A stretch of DNA of 64,000 nucleotides from Oceanospirillum sediminis (GCF_014164585.1 NZ_JACJFM010000018.1:1-64000); one strand, 5' to 3'; positions 36,286 to 46,060 are shown, counted from the first letter of the stretch. Notes: generated by a model not told the origin, from the sequence alone. Numbers and translations are program-made.

Positions 36286-38019
36286 ATGCGTACGAGCCTG
36301 CCCTCTGTACTGATGGTCTTACTGTGCTTTGCAAATAGTCCGGCAATGGCTCAGTCAAAGGTTTTTATCTACGGAGAAAGTAATAATATGCCTCCTGTCA
36401 GAATTGCCGGTGACAAAGATTACCCGCCAATTGAATGGCTTGAAGGCGACAAAGCTAAAGGGATATTTCCTTCAGTATTGCCTGATCTGGCCAGAGTCAT
36501 GAACCGCCGCATTGAATATCACCTGATGGATTGGGAGCAGGCCCAGGATGCTGTGCTTGAAGGCCGTATTGATGTACTGACAGTCTTCAGCCCGAATGAA
36601 GAAAGAAGAAAAGATTTTGATTTTGTCGATGGTTTCCTGCAGTTTGAAATGAGCCTGTTTGTCAGAGACGATAATCTGACCATTCATAACCTGACCGATC
36701 TGGATGGAATACGGACAGGACTGACAAAAGGAAGCTACCTGCAAAACTTTCTCTCACAGAACAGCAACGCCGAACAAGTCATTGTTAAGGACCATCCGAC
36801 AGGTTTTCATCAACTACTGGCGGGTGACATTGATGCCCTGGCCACCACCAAATGGGTTGGTGCATATACCATTCAGCGCCATAAAATTCGAGGTATTAAA
36901 TATGTTGAGCCTGCGATTCATATCAAGCCCACTCATCTGGGTGTCCGAAAAGGTCATACCCGTTTACGTACCGAGCTGAATCTGGCAATCAAAAAGCTTA
37001 AAAAAGATGGCACCATTGACCGGCTGACCGAACAATGGGAGAAACATGAGATTATCTATCTGACCCAGGGGCGTATGCGTTCCATATTCTGGGCCGGAAC
37101 CGGGCTATTTCTGGCCTTCATCTTTGTCGCTGGTCTGATTACTATCTTTATACTGAAAAGTCAGATTAAAGCTCGTACCCGCTCATTGCAGCAAAGCAAC
37201 CAGGAACTGGAAGATACATTGCACCTTCTGGAAAAAACACAATGTCAGCTGGTCCAGTCCGAAAAAGTTGCCTCTCTCGGCGCTCTGGTTAGTGGACTGT
37301 CCCATGAAATGAACACCCCTTTGGGTATCGCTATTACCGCCACCAGCGTTATGAAGGAGGAAGGCCAGGCCCTTGCTCAGGCTGTCAGAGCCGGTCAGCT
37401 GACAGAAGAGTCTCTGCAACAGTTCGTACAGGATCATCAGGAGTCACTGGAGGTTCTGGAGCGTTCTCTGAACCGGGCTGTACATCTGACGAACAGCTTT
37501 AAAAAAATTGCTCTTGATCAGGGGCAATCTCAACGACGTGCGTTTTACCTGAGCGAGGTGCTGGATGAGCTGGTACTGTGCCATCAGAAAGAACTGAACA
37601 AAAGAGCCATCGAAATCACACTGACCGGCACAGATGACATTATCATGCACAGCTTTCCCGGAGCCTTGACCGAAGTGCTGAATCACCTACTGAACAATGC
37701 CCTGCGGCATGGCTTTAAAAAAGAAGAATTACCGGCTATTCATATTGTTTGCTCTCTGGTTGATGACAAACTTCGTCTCGAGTTCCGGGATAATGGTTGC
37801 GGTATTGAAGAGAAGTACCTGAACAAGCTGTTCGATCCTTTTTTCACCACTCAAATAGGGCAAGGCAGCTCAGGATTAGGACTCAGTTTTGTTTATAACA
37901 TTGTCACCGGAGTACTGGGTGGTGAAATCGAAATTACCAGCGAGCATGGCTGCCGCTGCCAGCTGATGCTGCCTCTGAAGGCACCAGAAACAGAAGGGGA
38001 ACAGCCCGAAACAGTCTGA
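36286..38019 (+). CDS. sensor histidine kinase with periplasmic SBP_bac_3 domain
   Basis: A 577 aa kinase. A signal sequence or first helix (residues 1-22, ANSPAMAQS) precedes a solute-binding domain of about 35-260 (DYPPIEWLEGDKAKGIFPSV, GRIDVLTVFSPNEERRKDF). One membrane helix lies near 272-293, then coiled coil. The phospho-acceptor region follows with H340 (SGLSHEMNTPLG), and an ATPase with NHLLNNALRHGF, RDNGCGIEEKYLNKLFDPFFTT and GSSGLGLS. It senses an amino-acid-like or carboxylate ligand by inference. AAGGA precedes the ATG at 36286. No response regulator is adjacent. It is divergent from the SulP transporter, which may be a target. Confidence 0.87.
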   Translation: MRTSLPSVLMVLLCFANSPAMAQSKVFIYGESNNMPPVRIAGDKDYPPIEWLEGDKAKGIFPSVLPDLARVMNRRIEYHLMDWEQAQDAVLEGRIDVLTVFSPNEERRKDFDFVDGFLQFEMSLFVRDDNLTIHNLTDLDGIRTGLTKGSYLQNFLSQNSNAEQVIVKDHPTGFHQLLAGDIDALATTKWVGAYTIQRHKIRGIKYVEPAIHIKPTHLGVRKGHTRLRTELNLAIKKLKKDGTIDRLTEQWEKHEIIYLTQGRMRSIFWAGTGLFLAFIFVAGLITIFILKSQIKARTRSLQQSNQELEDTLHLLEKTQCQLVQSEKVASLGALVSGLSHEMNTPLGIAITATSVMKEEGQALAQAVRAGQLTEESLQQFVQDHQESLEVLERSLNRAVHLTNSFKKIALDQGQSQRRAFYLSEVLDELVLCHQKELNKRAIEITLTGTDDIIMHSFPGALTEVLNHLLNNALRHGFKKEELPAIHIVCSLVDDKLRLEFRDNGCGIEEKYLNKLFDPFFTTQIGQGSSGLGLSFVYNIVTGVLGGEIEITSEHGCRCQLMLPLKAPETEGEQPETV

Positions 38020-38096
38020 GCCTTATCAGGATACTTTTAATCTCTGCAGCTGATTCAGCAAAACGGCTTCTGATGCACCGCAATACAATATTGTAG

Positions 38097-38357
38097 TTAA
38101 CGGAATCGGACTGCTGTTCCACTGACACTAACCATCATCATCCCACCTTTAGGCCCGACCACTTCATAATCGATATCAATCCCGATAATGCCATCCGCAC
38201 CTAAAGACTGAGCATCTTTCTGCATCTCAGCAAACGCAATTTTCCTGGCCCGGCCCATCTCTTTTTCATAAGCCCCGGAACGACCACCCACAATATCCCG
38301 AACCGCACCAAAGATATCTTTAAATACATTAGCCCCCAGAATCGCCTCTCCTACCAC
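38097..38357 (-). CDS. YbjQ/UPF0145-family protein, start unclear
   Basis: An 86 aa frame from a GTG, with the family's core [47 protein letters not shown] and [11 protein letters not shown]. Family members are usually about 105 aa and pentameric. The homology plainly continues upstream in the same frame ([15 protein letters not shown] at 38358-38400), but no ATG, GTG or TTG occurs before the in-frame stop at 38430-38432. A GTG in another frame precedes a run of six A. So the gene has lost its start, uses a rare start codon, or is frameshifted in the A-run. Confidence 0.7.
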   Translation of the reverse strand: MVGEAILGANVFKDIFGAVRDIVGGRSGAYEKEMGRARKIAFAEMQKDAQSLGADGIIGIDIDYEVVGPKGGMMMVSVSGTAVRFR

Positions 38358-38658
38358 GACACCCAGATATTCCTGAACCGGATGCCCATCAACCGTCGAT
38401 ACTGATTTCCCTCTTTTTTCTGATGAAAATTAAATTCACACCTGCCTGACCGGGTGTTACATATTTCACTGTTTTTTCAGACAGTATTTTACTGACCCAT
38501 TATACGTTTGTGGCATAATAGCCAGCGAAACACATACGCTTTTATTCTCTGATCCATAAATGCACGGTTCAGTTCCAATCGGGCTGAAAAATAGCGCTCA
38601 GTTTCGACAGTACAGGAAAAAGACAGGACTTCATGATATTGGCAGATGTTTTACTTCT

Positions 38659-38748
38659 ATCACCGCTGGCAGCACGATCGCCGGTAATAACATCATCACC
38701 GGTACAAGAGCTATCACTGATACAAAAGCTATCGCAGGTAGAAACGCT
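38659..38748 (+). repeat. five imperfect 18 bp tandem repeats before the kleisin start
   Basis: Five units of 18 bases (38659, 38677, 38695, 38713, 38731) of the pattern ATC-N-C-N-GGTANAAN end exactly at the ATG at 38749. The frame is open, so they would encode six-residue repeats such as ITGTRA and IAGRNA if translation starts upstream. Confidence 0.7.
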
Positions 38749-40131
38749 ATGACACCGTGGACTAACCTACTGATCACCACCGTTCGCTTGCTGGATCTTC
38801 ATGACAGCAGCCACGAACGAGGCTCTCCCTATGTGCGCGTTGCACAGATGCCAAGACCGGGCCTGAAAGATGGCTACTGGCTGGATCTGGCCTGTCTGCT
38901 GCTGGATTATCTGCTGGAAGAAGACTTTATCAGCAACGGTGGCTTTATCCGCTTTAACCGTTGTCTTGAATTTACCCGTGAGTATTATCCTGACTGCAGT
39001 AATGATGATCTCCAGTTTGTAATCAACAGTCTGTCGACACCCAGTGAGCTGTTTTATATCAATCGCCAGCCGGGTGAATCTCCGGATAAAGTACAATCCA
39101 TTGCCAGTACCAAACGCACCGCTCTGATCGAGAAACAGGCGCAAACCGGCCATGTGCGTCTGACCCAGGCGGGTCGACAGGCCGTGAATCTGGCCGGTCA
39201 GGTGGAAGACCTGCTGTACAGTGAATACGATGCTGCAAAAGCACTGACCGCCATCACCCGTGGCGATTACGCCCGTGTGCCGGATATCTGTAATACCATT
39301 TTGCTGGCGATTCGCGGCCTGACTCAGGAGATCCGTACAATCCGGGAAAACCCGACCCGCGAGAGTAAACTGACCGCCTTTCAGGAACATCAGCGCCATT
39401 ACCACAACGCCCTGAACAGTATTCAGCGCACTATTCTGGATTGTCGGGCACAGCTGCTATTGCCTGAACAACAGAGCCGCTTTGAAGCCTGGCAGCAGCA
39501 GAATCATCAGGACTGGGATCTGCTCATGCTGACCCAGAGCCTGAACCGCGTTATGAACGCCATTGAAAACCTGAGTCGCCGCCTGACCGAACTGCTGACC
39601 GATATTGCCGATGGCCGTATCCGCAGTATGGGCGTGATCGACTTTACCCAGCTGGCACAGGATATCGCTGTTCAGCCGCCAGTACAGGCGCTGATCGATG
39701 CCGTATCAGAGCGTTGTATGCCGTTTTATGTACAAACCATGTTCCCGTCACCAAATGACTTTACCAGCAACCTGCTGGATCAGCGCAGTGAACGCAGTGA
39801 AGAAGCCCTGATCTTCGATAGCATCAGTGAAGATGATTATCAGGACACTGCGTTGCATACCTTCCTGCAGCACCGATCAGAATTAATGTGTCAGCATATT
39901 GAAAAACAGCCCCTGACACTGGCTGATGCGCTGAATAATGGCTGGCACCAGATCGAAGGCGAAGATTTTCTGCCACAACTGCTGAATATGTATGTTGACC
40001 CGGAACAGCTACAGCCTGATTTAGTGGTCGCCCTTGACCCAGAACAAACGCTGGAGATCCGCCTGCCCGATGGCCGGGTGCTGAAAGGCGACAATCCAAT
40101 TCTTATGTTACGTGAACCACGCCCGGAATAA
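38749..40131 (+). CDS. MukF/MksF-like kleisin subunit of an SMC complex
   Basis: A 460 aa soluble helical protein. It has an N-terminal winged-helix-like region (about 10-150, ending VRLTQAGRQAVNLAG), a central helical bundle (about 150-330) and a C-terminal domain closing with LEIRLPDGRVLKGDNPI. No strong motif exists for this family. The call rests on size, order (kleisin, kite, SMC) and spacing: 8 bases to the next gene. MukF-type kleisins bridge the SMC heads and bind the kite subunit. An upstream in-frame ATG at 38560 would add 63 residues containing repeats, and neither start has a strong ribosome site. Confidence 0.7.
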   Translation: MTPWTNLLITTVRLLDLHDSSHERGSPYVRVAQMPRPGLKDGYWLDLACLLLDYLLEEDFISNGGFIRFNRCLEFTREYYPDCSNDDLQFVINSLSTPSELFYINRQPGESPDKVQSIASTKRTALIEKQAQTGHVRLTQAGRQAVNLAGQVEDLLYSEYDAAKALTAITRGDYARVPDICNTILLAIRGLTQEIRTIRENPTRESKLTAFQEHQRHYHNALNSIQRTILDCRAQLLLPEQQSRFEAWQQQNHQDWDLLMLTQSLNRVMNAIENLSRRLTELLTDIADGRIRSMGVIDFTQLAQDIAVQPPVQALIDAVSERCMPFYVQTMFPSPNDFTSNLLDQRSERSEEALIFDSISEDDYQDTALHTFLQHRSELMCQHIEKQPLTLADALNNGWHQIEGEDFLPQLLNMYVDPEQLQPDLVVALDPEQTLEIRLPDGRVLKGDNPILMLREPRPE

Positions 40132-40139
40132 TCTGAACC

Positions 40140-41189
40140 ATGAATATGAGTGAAATGGGCGAAGTGTACGCCTACCTGCTACGTTACCGTATGGCGGAAA
40201 GCCGCCCTGCACAGCGCAACCGCCGGGCTTCTCGTGCCGGTCTGATCTCCGAACGGGATGTCTGCGCGGTACTGGCTCAGGCCAGTGAAGAAGAGATCAG
40301 CCAGTTCCGTCAGTTTTTAAACGGACAGGGCCTGCAGCTGGTGTTTGTCGATGCGGCGGATTATCCGGGCATTGCAGCGGGTGGTCGTATGTATATACTG
40401 CAGCGCCTGCCAGAATCCGACCTGCCCTCTATGTTCAGCCAACAACCTGTATATGCCAGCATGCGCTTACGTCAGGAAAGTCAGGAAGAGATCGCACTCT
40501 GGTTCCTGCATCTGTGGCTATTACTGATGGGCCTGCTGTATACCCGAAACAACCGCTCTCTGACCGATGTCAGCCACTACCAGGAAGCGGTTATCAGTAT
40601 ACAGGAACTGGTATCGGCGATGCGCCAGCATATCGAACAACTGCGTCAGAGCGGCGTTCAGGGTGAGCAGGTCTCCCCTGCTGTACGCGTACTGATTGAT
40701 GAAAAAGGGGAAGATATTCCCCGTCGCGTCCGCGTCTTTGTCGAACTGATGGAACAGGCCGGACATCTGCAGCGCTGTAATGATAAAAGCGACACCGAAG
40801 AAACAGAAACATCCGGCCCGTTACACGCCAGCTATCAGCAGACGTTATTGGGCGCGTTAGAAGCGGAGCAGATCGGACTGCATCACCTGCACCATCTGTT
40901 GAATGATCTGAATACCCTGCCAGAATCCGGATCAGCAGACTCTGATAGTCGGGAATCCCCGTCAGAAGATGGCCCGTCAGAAGATGGCCCGTCAGAAGAT
41001 GGCCCGTCAGAAGATGGCCCGTCAGAAGATGGCCCGTCAGAATATAATAGTGCCCTGCCATCTCAGACAGAAAGCTATCAGGCACCGGAATATGCATCCG
41101 CACCGGCTGACCTGTTATCCGAGCTGGATACCGATCTGCCACTGACAGCACCCGATACGACCGATCCATCCAACCAGGAGAATCACTGA
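40140..41189 (+). CDS. MukE/MksE-like kite subunit with repeat tail
   Basis: A 349 aa protein. The first 220 residues are helical with likely winged-helix features (LISERDVCAVLAQASEEEI, VSPAVRVLIDEKGEDIP, FVELMEQAGHL). The last 110 are acidic and low-complexity, with five tandem SEDGP units. It lies between the kleisin-like and SMC genes and shares the TGATG stop-start overlap with the latter, so the three are translated as a unit. MukE-like proteins are normally about 230 aa, so the acidic tail is an extra. Family assignment is by context and length. Confidence 0.65.
   Translation: MNMSEMGEVYAYLLRYRMAESRPAQRNRRASRAGLISERDVCAVLAQASEEEISQFRQFLNGQGLQLVFVDAADYPGIAAGGRMYILQRLPESDLPSMFSQQPVYASMRLRQESQEEIALWFLHLWLLLMGLLYTRNNRSLTDVSHYQEAVISIQELVSAMRQHIEQLRQSGVQGEQVSPAVRVLIDEKGEDIPRRVRVFVELMEQAGHLQRCNDKSDTEETETSGPLHASYQQTLLGALEAEQIGLHHLHHLLNDLNTLPESGSADSDSRESPSEDGPSEDGPSEDGPSEDGPSEDGPSEYNSALPSQTESYQAPEYASAPADLLSELDTDLPLTAPDTTDPSNQENH
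40959..41043 (+). repeat. 15 bp tandem repeat in the kite gene
   Basis: Five perfect copies of CCGTCAGAAGATGGC (40959-41033) and a partial sixth, encoding PSEDG units in frame. Perfect identity suggests slippage-prone, length-variable coding sequence. Confidence 0.95.
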
Positions 41190-44100
41190 TGTCTGTGATT
41201 AACCGCATCGAAATTGCCAATCTGCTGAACAAACACGGTGATGTGGCCAGTCCCTGGGAACCGAAAATGCGTCACCTGCTGCTGAACCTGCAGGGACAAT
41301 CCACAGCCATCAGCATGGAAAATGGTTTCGGTAAAACCACTCTGAGTGATGCCCTGATCGGTATGTTGTCCCGTGACCGCCGACTGATGTCTAACAGCCG
41401 CCGTAAAATGAGCCCATCGCGGGTTCAGGGGCAGGAACGCCCATGGAGCCATATCCGGGTCGAATTCCGCAACCATACGGCAAAAGAAGATAATCAGGAT
41501 GACCTGCTGGCTCAGGCGGGAGAAGAAGTCTCCGGTGAAAACTGGGTATTCGGTATGTACGGCCATAGCGACGGCGACAGCCACTTTTACTACTACCAGG
41601 GAACACTGGAAGATTGTCCGGTAACAGACACCAGTCTGGATGGCAAAGTCCGCCTGTACAGCAACCGGGATTTTCTGAAAGCGGCCCGTTCAATCAAAGT
41701 GGTGCGCCCCGGTAACCGGGATGAGTGGCTGGAATCCATCAGTCGCCATATCAGCCGTAAAGAACTGGAACAGCTGGCCAGCTTCCAGAAAGAAGGTGGC
41801 GCGGATAAAAGTCAGATCTTTAACGCAATTCGCCCCCGTCCCGGCGAGAAACCGGATCAGGCTTTCTTCTATGAAGTGCTGGCCCCACAGATTCTGGCCG
41901 GTGCGACCCAGGGTGAAACCGACGAAGGCGAAGAATTTATCGAAGAGGTGATTATTAACTCAGGCCAGAAAGTGTCTGAGTTACGTCATCGTATCGATGC
42001 TGCTGAGCAGGATCAGCAACGCGCCGAAAAGAAAGTGGTTCAGCTGCATAATCTGAATGAAAAAGCGGAAGAGCTGCAAGGTGCTCGTAGTGAACTGAAT
42101 CGCCAGCAAGCCGAGATGGCCACCAGCCGGGACACTCTGCTGCTTATCGCCCAGTCTCCTCTGCCGGGTATTCCGTTCACAGAAGAGGTAATTGATGACA
42201 AACACCCCGCACTGAACTTTGCCTTGCTGCCCGGCCAGACGGAACCTGTGGTCGCAGGCAGCCTGATTGCAAAACTGCTGAACCTGTCCCTGACCCGCGC
42301 CCAGGCTTATATGGATCAGGCCGGTTTAAGTGGCAATCCAACGCGCCGTCTGTTGCATCATCCAGCGGCACGCTGGGTATCGGATCGTAAAGTTAACACC
42401 TACCCGCTGGAGAAAACCCGTCAGCTGATCTCTGACAGCCAGAGCTTTGAAGATGACGCTGCCCGTCTGGAAGCCCTGCAGGATCTGGAAGACGCCTGTG
42501 ACACTTTCCTGGAATGGGACTCTAACCAGGCCCGCGAGGATTACCTGGCCGATCAGCTGTTCCTGCATAACAGCCAGCAGGAGCTGGCCGAGACCGAACA
42601 ACGTCTGGAACAGTGTGAGCAGGATAAAGAATCCCTTAACAGCCGCTCGCAGGCCTTTATCGATAACCAGAGCTACTACCGTGACGCCCTGAGTGAAGGT
42701 TTGTTTACCGAACAAGAACTGGAACAACCTGACACGCTGGAAAAAACCACGCAACAGGAAGCCGATCAGGCCCGTCAGCAGCTGAGTGAACACCAGCGTA
42801 AAACCGGACAACTGGAACAGGTTGAATCCTGGTGGCAGAACTTTAGCCAGTTGCACCCGGATATGACGCCTCAACTGCTGCTGGAAGAGAAAGAAGCCCG
42901 GCACAGTGAATTGCAGGACAACCATCAGGCACTGCAGGAACAGCTGCAACAGCACAATCAGGCCATTCAGACGCAACAACAAGCCCTTAATCAGGCGGAA
43001 CAGAATACCCATCGCCTGCAAACAGACCTGACCCAGCTGGAGCAGAACCGCAGCGCTTACGAAGCTTTCTGCCAGCAGTTCCCGGATCAGACACCGGATG
43101 GCTTTATTCAGCGTATTCAGCAGGAACACCAGACCCTGCTGGCACAAAAACAACCCGCTGAACAGGCGCTGAATAACGCCCGTCAGCAACTGGGCCAGAT
43201 TCAACCCCTTGCACTGCAACGGGACCGCTTCCAGCAGATTTTCGGGGACGCCAAACCCGTTGGTCTGAAAGAAGATCTGCTGAATCAGGAACGTCAGCTG
43301 CAACAGCAAATAGAACAGTATTCCAGCGAGATTCATCAGCTACAAAGCCTGAATGACGCTCTGGAAACCTATCAGGACGAACACGATAATCAGACACCGG
43401 CTCAGTGGCTGGAGCATGCGCAGCAACGTTATCCGCAGGTGCTGACCGAACTGGAACAGACCCGCAAGGAACTGCCCCGTTTAGAACATTATCTTAAGCA
43501 CCTGGATACCGACCCGCTGGCGGCCAGTGAGCAGGAACAACAAGCACTGGATCTGCTGCAACAACAGGGCTTAGCCGCTACACCACTGCATGTCAGCCTG
43601 ACCGAAATTGCCGAACAGCAGGGCTCTCACGACTCGCTTCTAATCCAGAAACAGCAGTGGCTGACACAGGCTGCCGCCTTCCTGTTCGCCCCGGTATTGC
43701 CAGATAATGAACAGGCCTCTCAAGCGGTTAAACTGCTACTGCAAAAACAATTCGCCCTGCCAGTATTCAGCCACAATGAACTGGTTACCTGCATTACGCA
43801 GGGTCAGAATATCCTGGGCTCGGTACTGGGTTACGAAACTCTGGCGGTAAAAGCCGCTACCGACCCGAACAATATTAATCTGCTGAGAGAACAGGTTCAG
43901 CAACGTATCCAACAGCTGAATCAGCAACAGGATCGACTGCAAACTGAGCAAAGTCTGTATGACCCGTATGGTGACGCCTTCGCGCTGGTGGAACAAGCCG
44001 CTAAAGCGCTGACAGAAAAAGCACCGCAGCGACAGGATATGCTGGAAGATGAACTGGCTATAGCCGAAGACCAGCTGGATGACCTGCAGGATCAGATTGA

Positions 44101-46060
44101 ACCTGAAGCGCTGAGCATGATCAGTGATTACCAGCATTATCTGGAACTGGGTGGTGATGCCAGCCTGACCGAAGCGCTGGAAACCATTCAGGAACAGGAA
44201 CTGATCCTGCAACCCCTGCTCTCTCGACTGAGTGAAGTGGAACAGGTACTGCACCAGTCTCAGCGTCAGGCATTAGAAGCAGAAAACTATGTCAAAGCCG
44301 GGGGTGAAGATCAGTATCAGGCCCTGCTCAATCAGCAATCGGCCAATGAACTGGAACTGGCGCGACTGGAAGAACAGCTGAACCAGACTCAGCAACAACA
44401 GGAAAACGCCAACCAGCAACGCCAGACACTGGAACGCCAGCTGTCGCAGATTTTTGCCGACGGCGAACAGGCCCGACTGCAACGCCTGTGTCAGTACCAG
44501 GACAGCGGCGAACAGCTGTTTATGGCCAACCGGGAACAGCAGGAACAACAACTGCTGACCGCTCAGGAAACGGCTACCCGTCGCGCCCGCTGGAACTTCC
44601 AGCGTATCCGTGACTACCTGGCCCTGCGTGGTGATAACGGTAACGACCAGAGTCTGGATAAAAAACTGGCTCAGCTGGATAAAACTCTGAAGCAGCTCAA
44701 GCAGGAGCGCAAAGAACTGCAACAACGTATCGAACAGCTGCGCACCAGTATCAGTCATGCCGAACAGGTGATGAAACTGACCGACGAACTGGCGATGGAA
44801 TGGCTGGAACAACTGCGCGAACTGGAATTCAGCGGCAACCAGATTATTCCACTGACCGAAGCCATTGAAGACAGCGAACTGTACCAGCTGTTCAGTCAAT
44901 ACCGCTCTGGCTATCAGGAAGAAGACTCCGAACTGGATGCCCTCAGCATCCTGCAATCCCGCCTGATCGAATCCCTGCGAGATGAACAGCTTAACGAACG
45001 CGGCAAAGAACTGACCCGTCAGGAAAAACTGATTCAGCAACTGCACGAACAACTCGGCGCACAACTTAAACAGGCTCTGTCGGAAGCCAGACTGTTTAAC
45101 ACCACAGAAAAAGCCCGACTGACCGCACTGGAAAGCTTTGGCGACCAGGCGATCAGCGATCTGAAAGCACTGGAAATCACCCTTCAGAGTCAGCTGCAAC
45201 AACACCTGAGCCGGGTGGAACAGCTGAAAGACTCCCAAAGCCAGGTTGAAGCCGGACTACAGGAACGCCTGAGTCGTATTATTGCCGACGCGGCCGGAAA
45301 CCTGCAGATTCTGAAACGGGTCGCCCGTAACCATGGCCGGGATGAAGGCGCTCACTTTGATATTCAGGCCGAAGTCATCGACGATAACGCCATTTCTGAA
45401 ATGGTCGCAGGGCTGCTGACCGAAATTGAAACCCATCAGGAGATCAGCCGTAAACGCCAGCAGCAGAACCCGGAAAGCTACAGCGAAGAAAAACAACAAA
45501 AAGAACTGCAGGAACTGATTCGTCGCCGTATCTACCGCTCCCTGTTCCGCAATATCGCTATCCGCCTGCGCCATACTGCTATTCGTGCTCACGGCCGCCT
45601 GTTCAGCCTGAATGAACAGATGAGTGAAGGTCAGCGCGAAGCGGTATCCCTGATGTGGTTGGTGAAACTGTCGGAATTTGCTATCGAACGGGATATGCGC
45701 CAGAGCGCCAGCCCGAAACGCAAACGCGAACAAGCCAGCCGCGAAAGCGTGATTATTCTGGATGGTCTGTTCAGTAAACTATCTCACAAAAAACTGATTG
45801 AAGACTCACTGGAATCCCTGCGTAACACTCGTGGCCGCTTCCAGATGGTTGGTCTGATTCACAACCCGAACTACGAAAATGACCCGAGTATCTTCCCGAG
45901 TTATCTGGTGGGTAGTGTTATTGGCGGCCGTAATGGTCAGGGTGGTCACGTGATTGTGCGGGATGGTAAACCGGATCAGGCCAGTAATGATGATCGCGCC
46001 GGGGAAGCGAGTTTGTTTCAATTAAGGGTTAGTGTGGAGAGAATTGAAGCCGAAGGGTGA
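41189..46060 (+). CDS. large MukB/MksB-like SMC ATPase
   Basis: A 1623 aa SMC-type protein. The N-terminal head has the Walker A motif SMENGFGKTTL (G46 to T50). Long glutamine- and glutamate-rich coiled coils cover roughly 270-750 and 940-1420, interrupted by a possible hinge region. The C-terminal head has a signature-like QMSEGQREAVSLMW (about 1477-1490) and Walker B VIILDGLFSKLS (D1525). The residue after the aspartate is glycine, not the usual catalytic glutamate. It is larger than E. coli MukB (about 1486 aa). The three-gene order indicates a condensin that organises or scans DNA. No topoisomerase-like jetD/mksG follows. The unit looks richer in GC than its flanks. Confidence 0.85.
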   Translation: MSVINRIEIANLLNKHGDVASPWEPKMRHLLLNLQGQSTAISMENGFGKTTLSDALIGMLSRDRRLMSNSRRKMSPSRVQGQERPWSHIRVEFRNHTAKEDNQDDLLAQAGEEVSGENWVFGMYGHSDGDSHFYYYQGTLEDCPVTDTSLDGKVRLYSNRDFLKAARSIKVVRPGNRDEWLESISRHISRKELEQLASFQKEGGADKSQIFNAIRPRPGEKPDQAFFYEVLAPQILAGATQGETDEGEEFIEEVIINSGQKVSELRHRIDAAEQDQQRAEKKVVQLHNLNEKAEELQGARSELNRQQAEMATSRDTLLLIAQSPLPGIPFTEEVIDDKHPALNFALLPGQTEPVVAGSLIAKLLNLSLTRAQAYMDQAGLSGNPTRRLLHHPAARWVSDRKVNTYPLEKTRQLISDSQSFEDDAARLEALQDLEDACDTFLEWDSNQAREDYLADQLFLHNSQQELAETEQRLEQCEQDKESLNSRSQAFIDNQSYYRDALSEGLFTEQELEQPDTLEKTTQQEADQARQQLSEHQRKTGQLEQVESWWQNFSQLHPDMTPQLLLEEKEARHSELQDNHQALQEQLQQHNQAIQTQQQALNQAEQNTHRLQTDLTQLEQNRSAYEAFCQQFPDQTPDGFIQRIQQEHQTLLAQKQPAEQALNNARQQLGQIQPLALQRDRFQQIFGDAKPVGLKEDLLNQERQLQQQIEQYSSEIHQLQSLNDALETYQDEHDNQTPAQWLEHAQQRYPQVLTELEQTRKELPRLEHYLKHLDTDPLAASEQEQQALDLLQQQGLAATPLHVSLTEIAEQQGSHDSLLIQKQQWLTQAAAFLFAPVLPDNEQASQAVKLLLQKQFALPVFSHNELVTCITQGQNILGSVLGYETLAVKAATDPNNINLLREQVQQRIQQLNQQQDRLQTEQSLYDPYGDAFALVEQAAKALTEKAPQRQDMLEDELAIAEDQLDDLQDQIEPEALSMISDYQHYLELGGDASLTEALETIQEQELILQPLLSRLSEVEQVLHQSQRQALEAENYVKAGGEDQYQALLNQQSANELELARLEEQLNQTQQQQENANQQRQTLERQLSQIFADGEQARLQRLCQYQDSGEQLFMANREQQEQQLLTAQETATRRARWNFQRIRDYLALRGDNGNDQSLDKKLAQLDKTLKQLKQERKELQQRIEQLRTSISHAEQVMKLTDELAMEWLEQLRELEFSGNQIIPLTEAIEDSELYQLFSQYRSGYQEEDSELDALSILQSRLIESLRDEQLNERGKELTRQEKLIQQLHEQLGAQLKQALSEARLFNTTEKARLTALESFGDQAISDLKALEITLQSQLQQHLSRVEQLKDSQSQVEAGLQERLSRIIADAAGNLQILKRVARNHGRDEGAHFDIQAEVIDDNAISEMVAGLLTEIETHQEISRKRQQQNPESYSEEKQQKELQELIRRRIYRSLFRNIAIRLRHTAIRAHGRLFSLNEQMSEGQREAVSLMWLVKLSEFAIERDMRQSASPKRKREQASRESVIILDGLFSKLSHKKLIEDSLESLRNTRGRFQMVGLIHNPNYENDPSIFPSYLVGSVIGGRNGQGGHVIVRDGKPDQASNDDRAGEASLFQLRVSVERIEAEG

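Noticed and set aside
40959-41043. CRISPR-like repeat array
   Set aside because: Repeats are 15 bp, contiguous without spacers, and in frame in a coding sequence.
42326-43336. Long hydrophobic minus-strand frames inside the SMC gene
   Set aside because: The apparent membrane-like composition is the complement of CAG/GAA/CTG-rich coiled-coil codons; there are no ribosome sites.
41189-46060. Reading the SMC operon as a Wadjet (JetABCD) defence system
   Set aside because: No jetD/mksG topoisomerase-like gene lies beside it, the SMC is far longer than JetC, and the next gene is an EF-hand protein after a mobile element.
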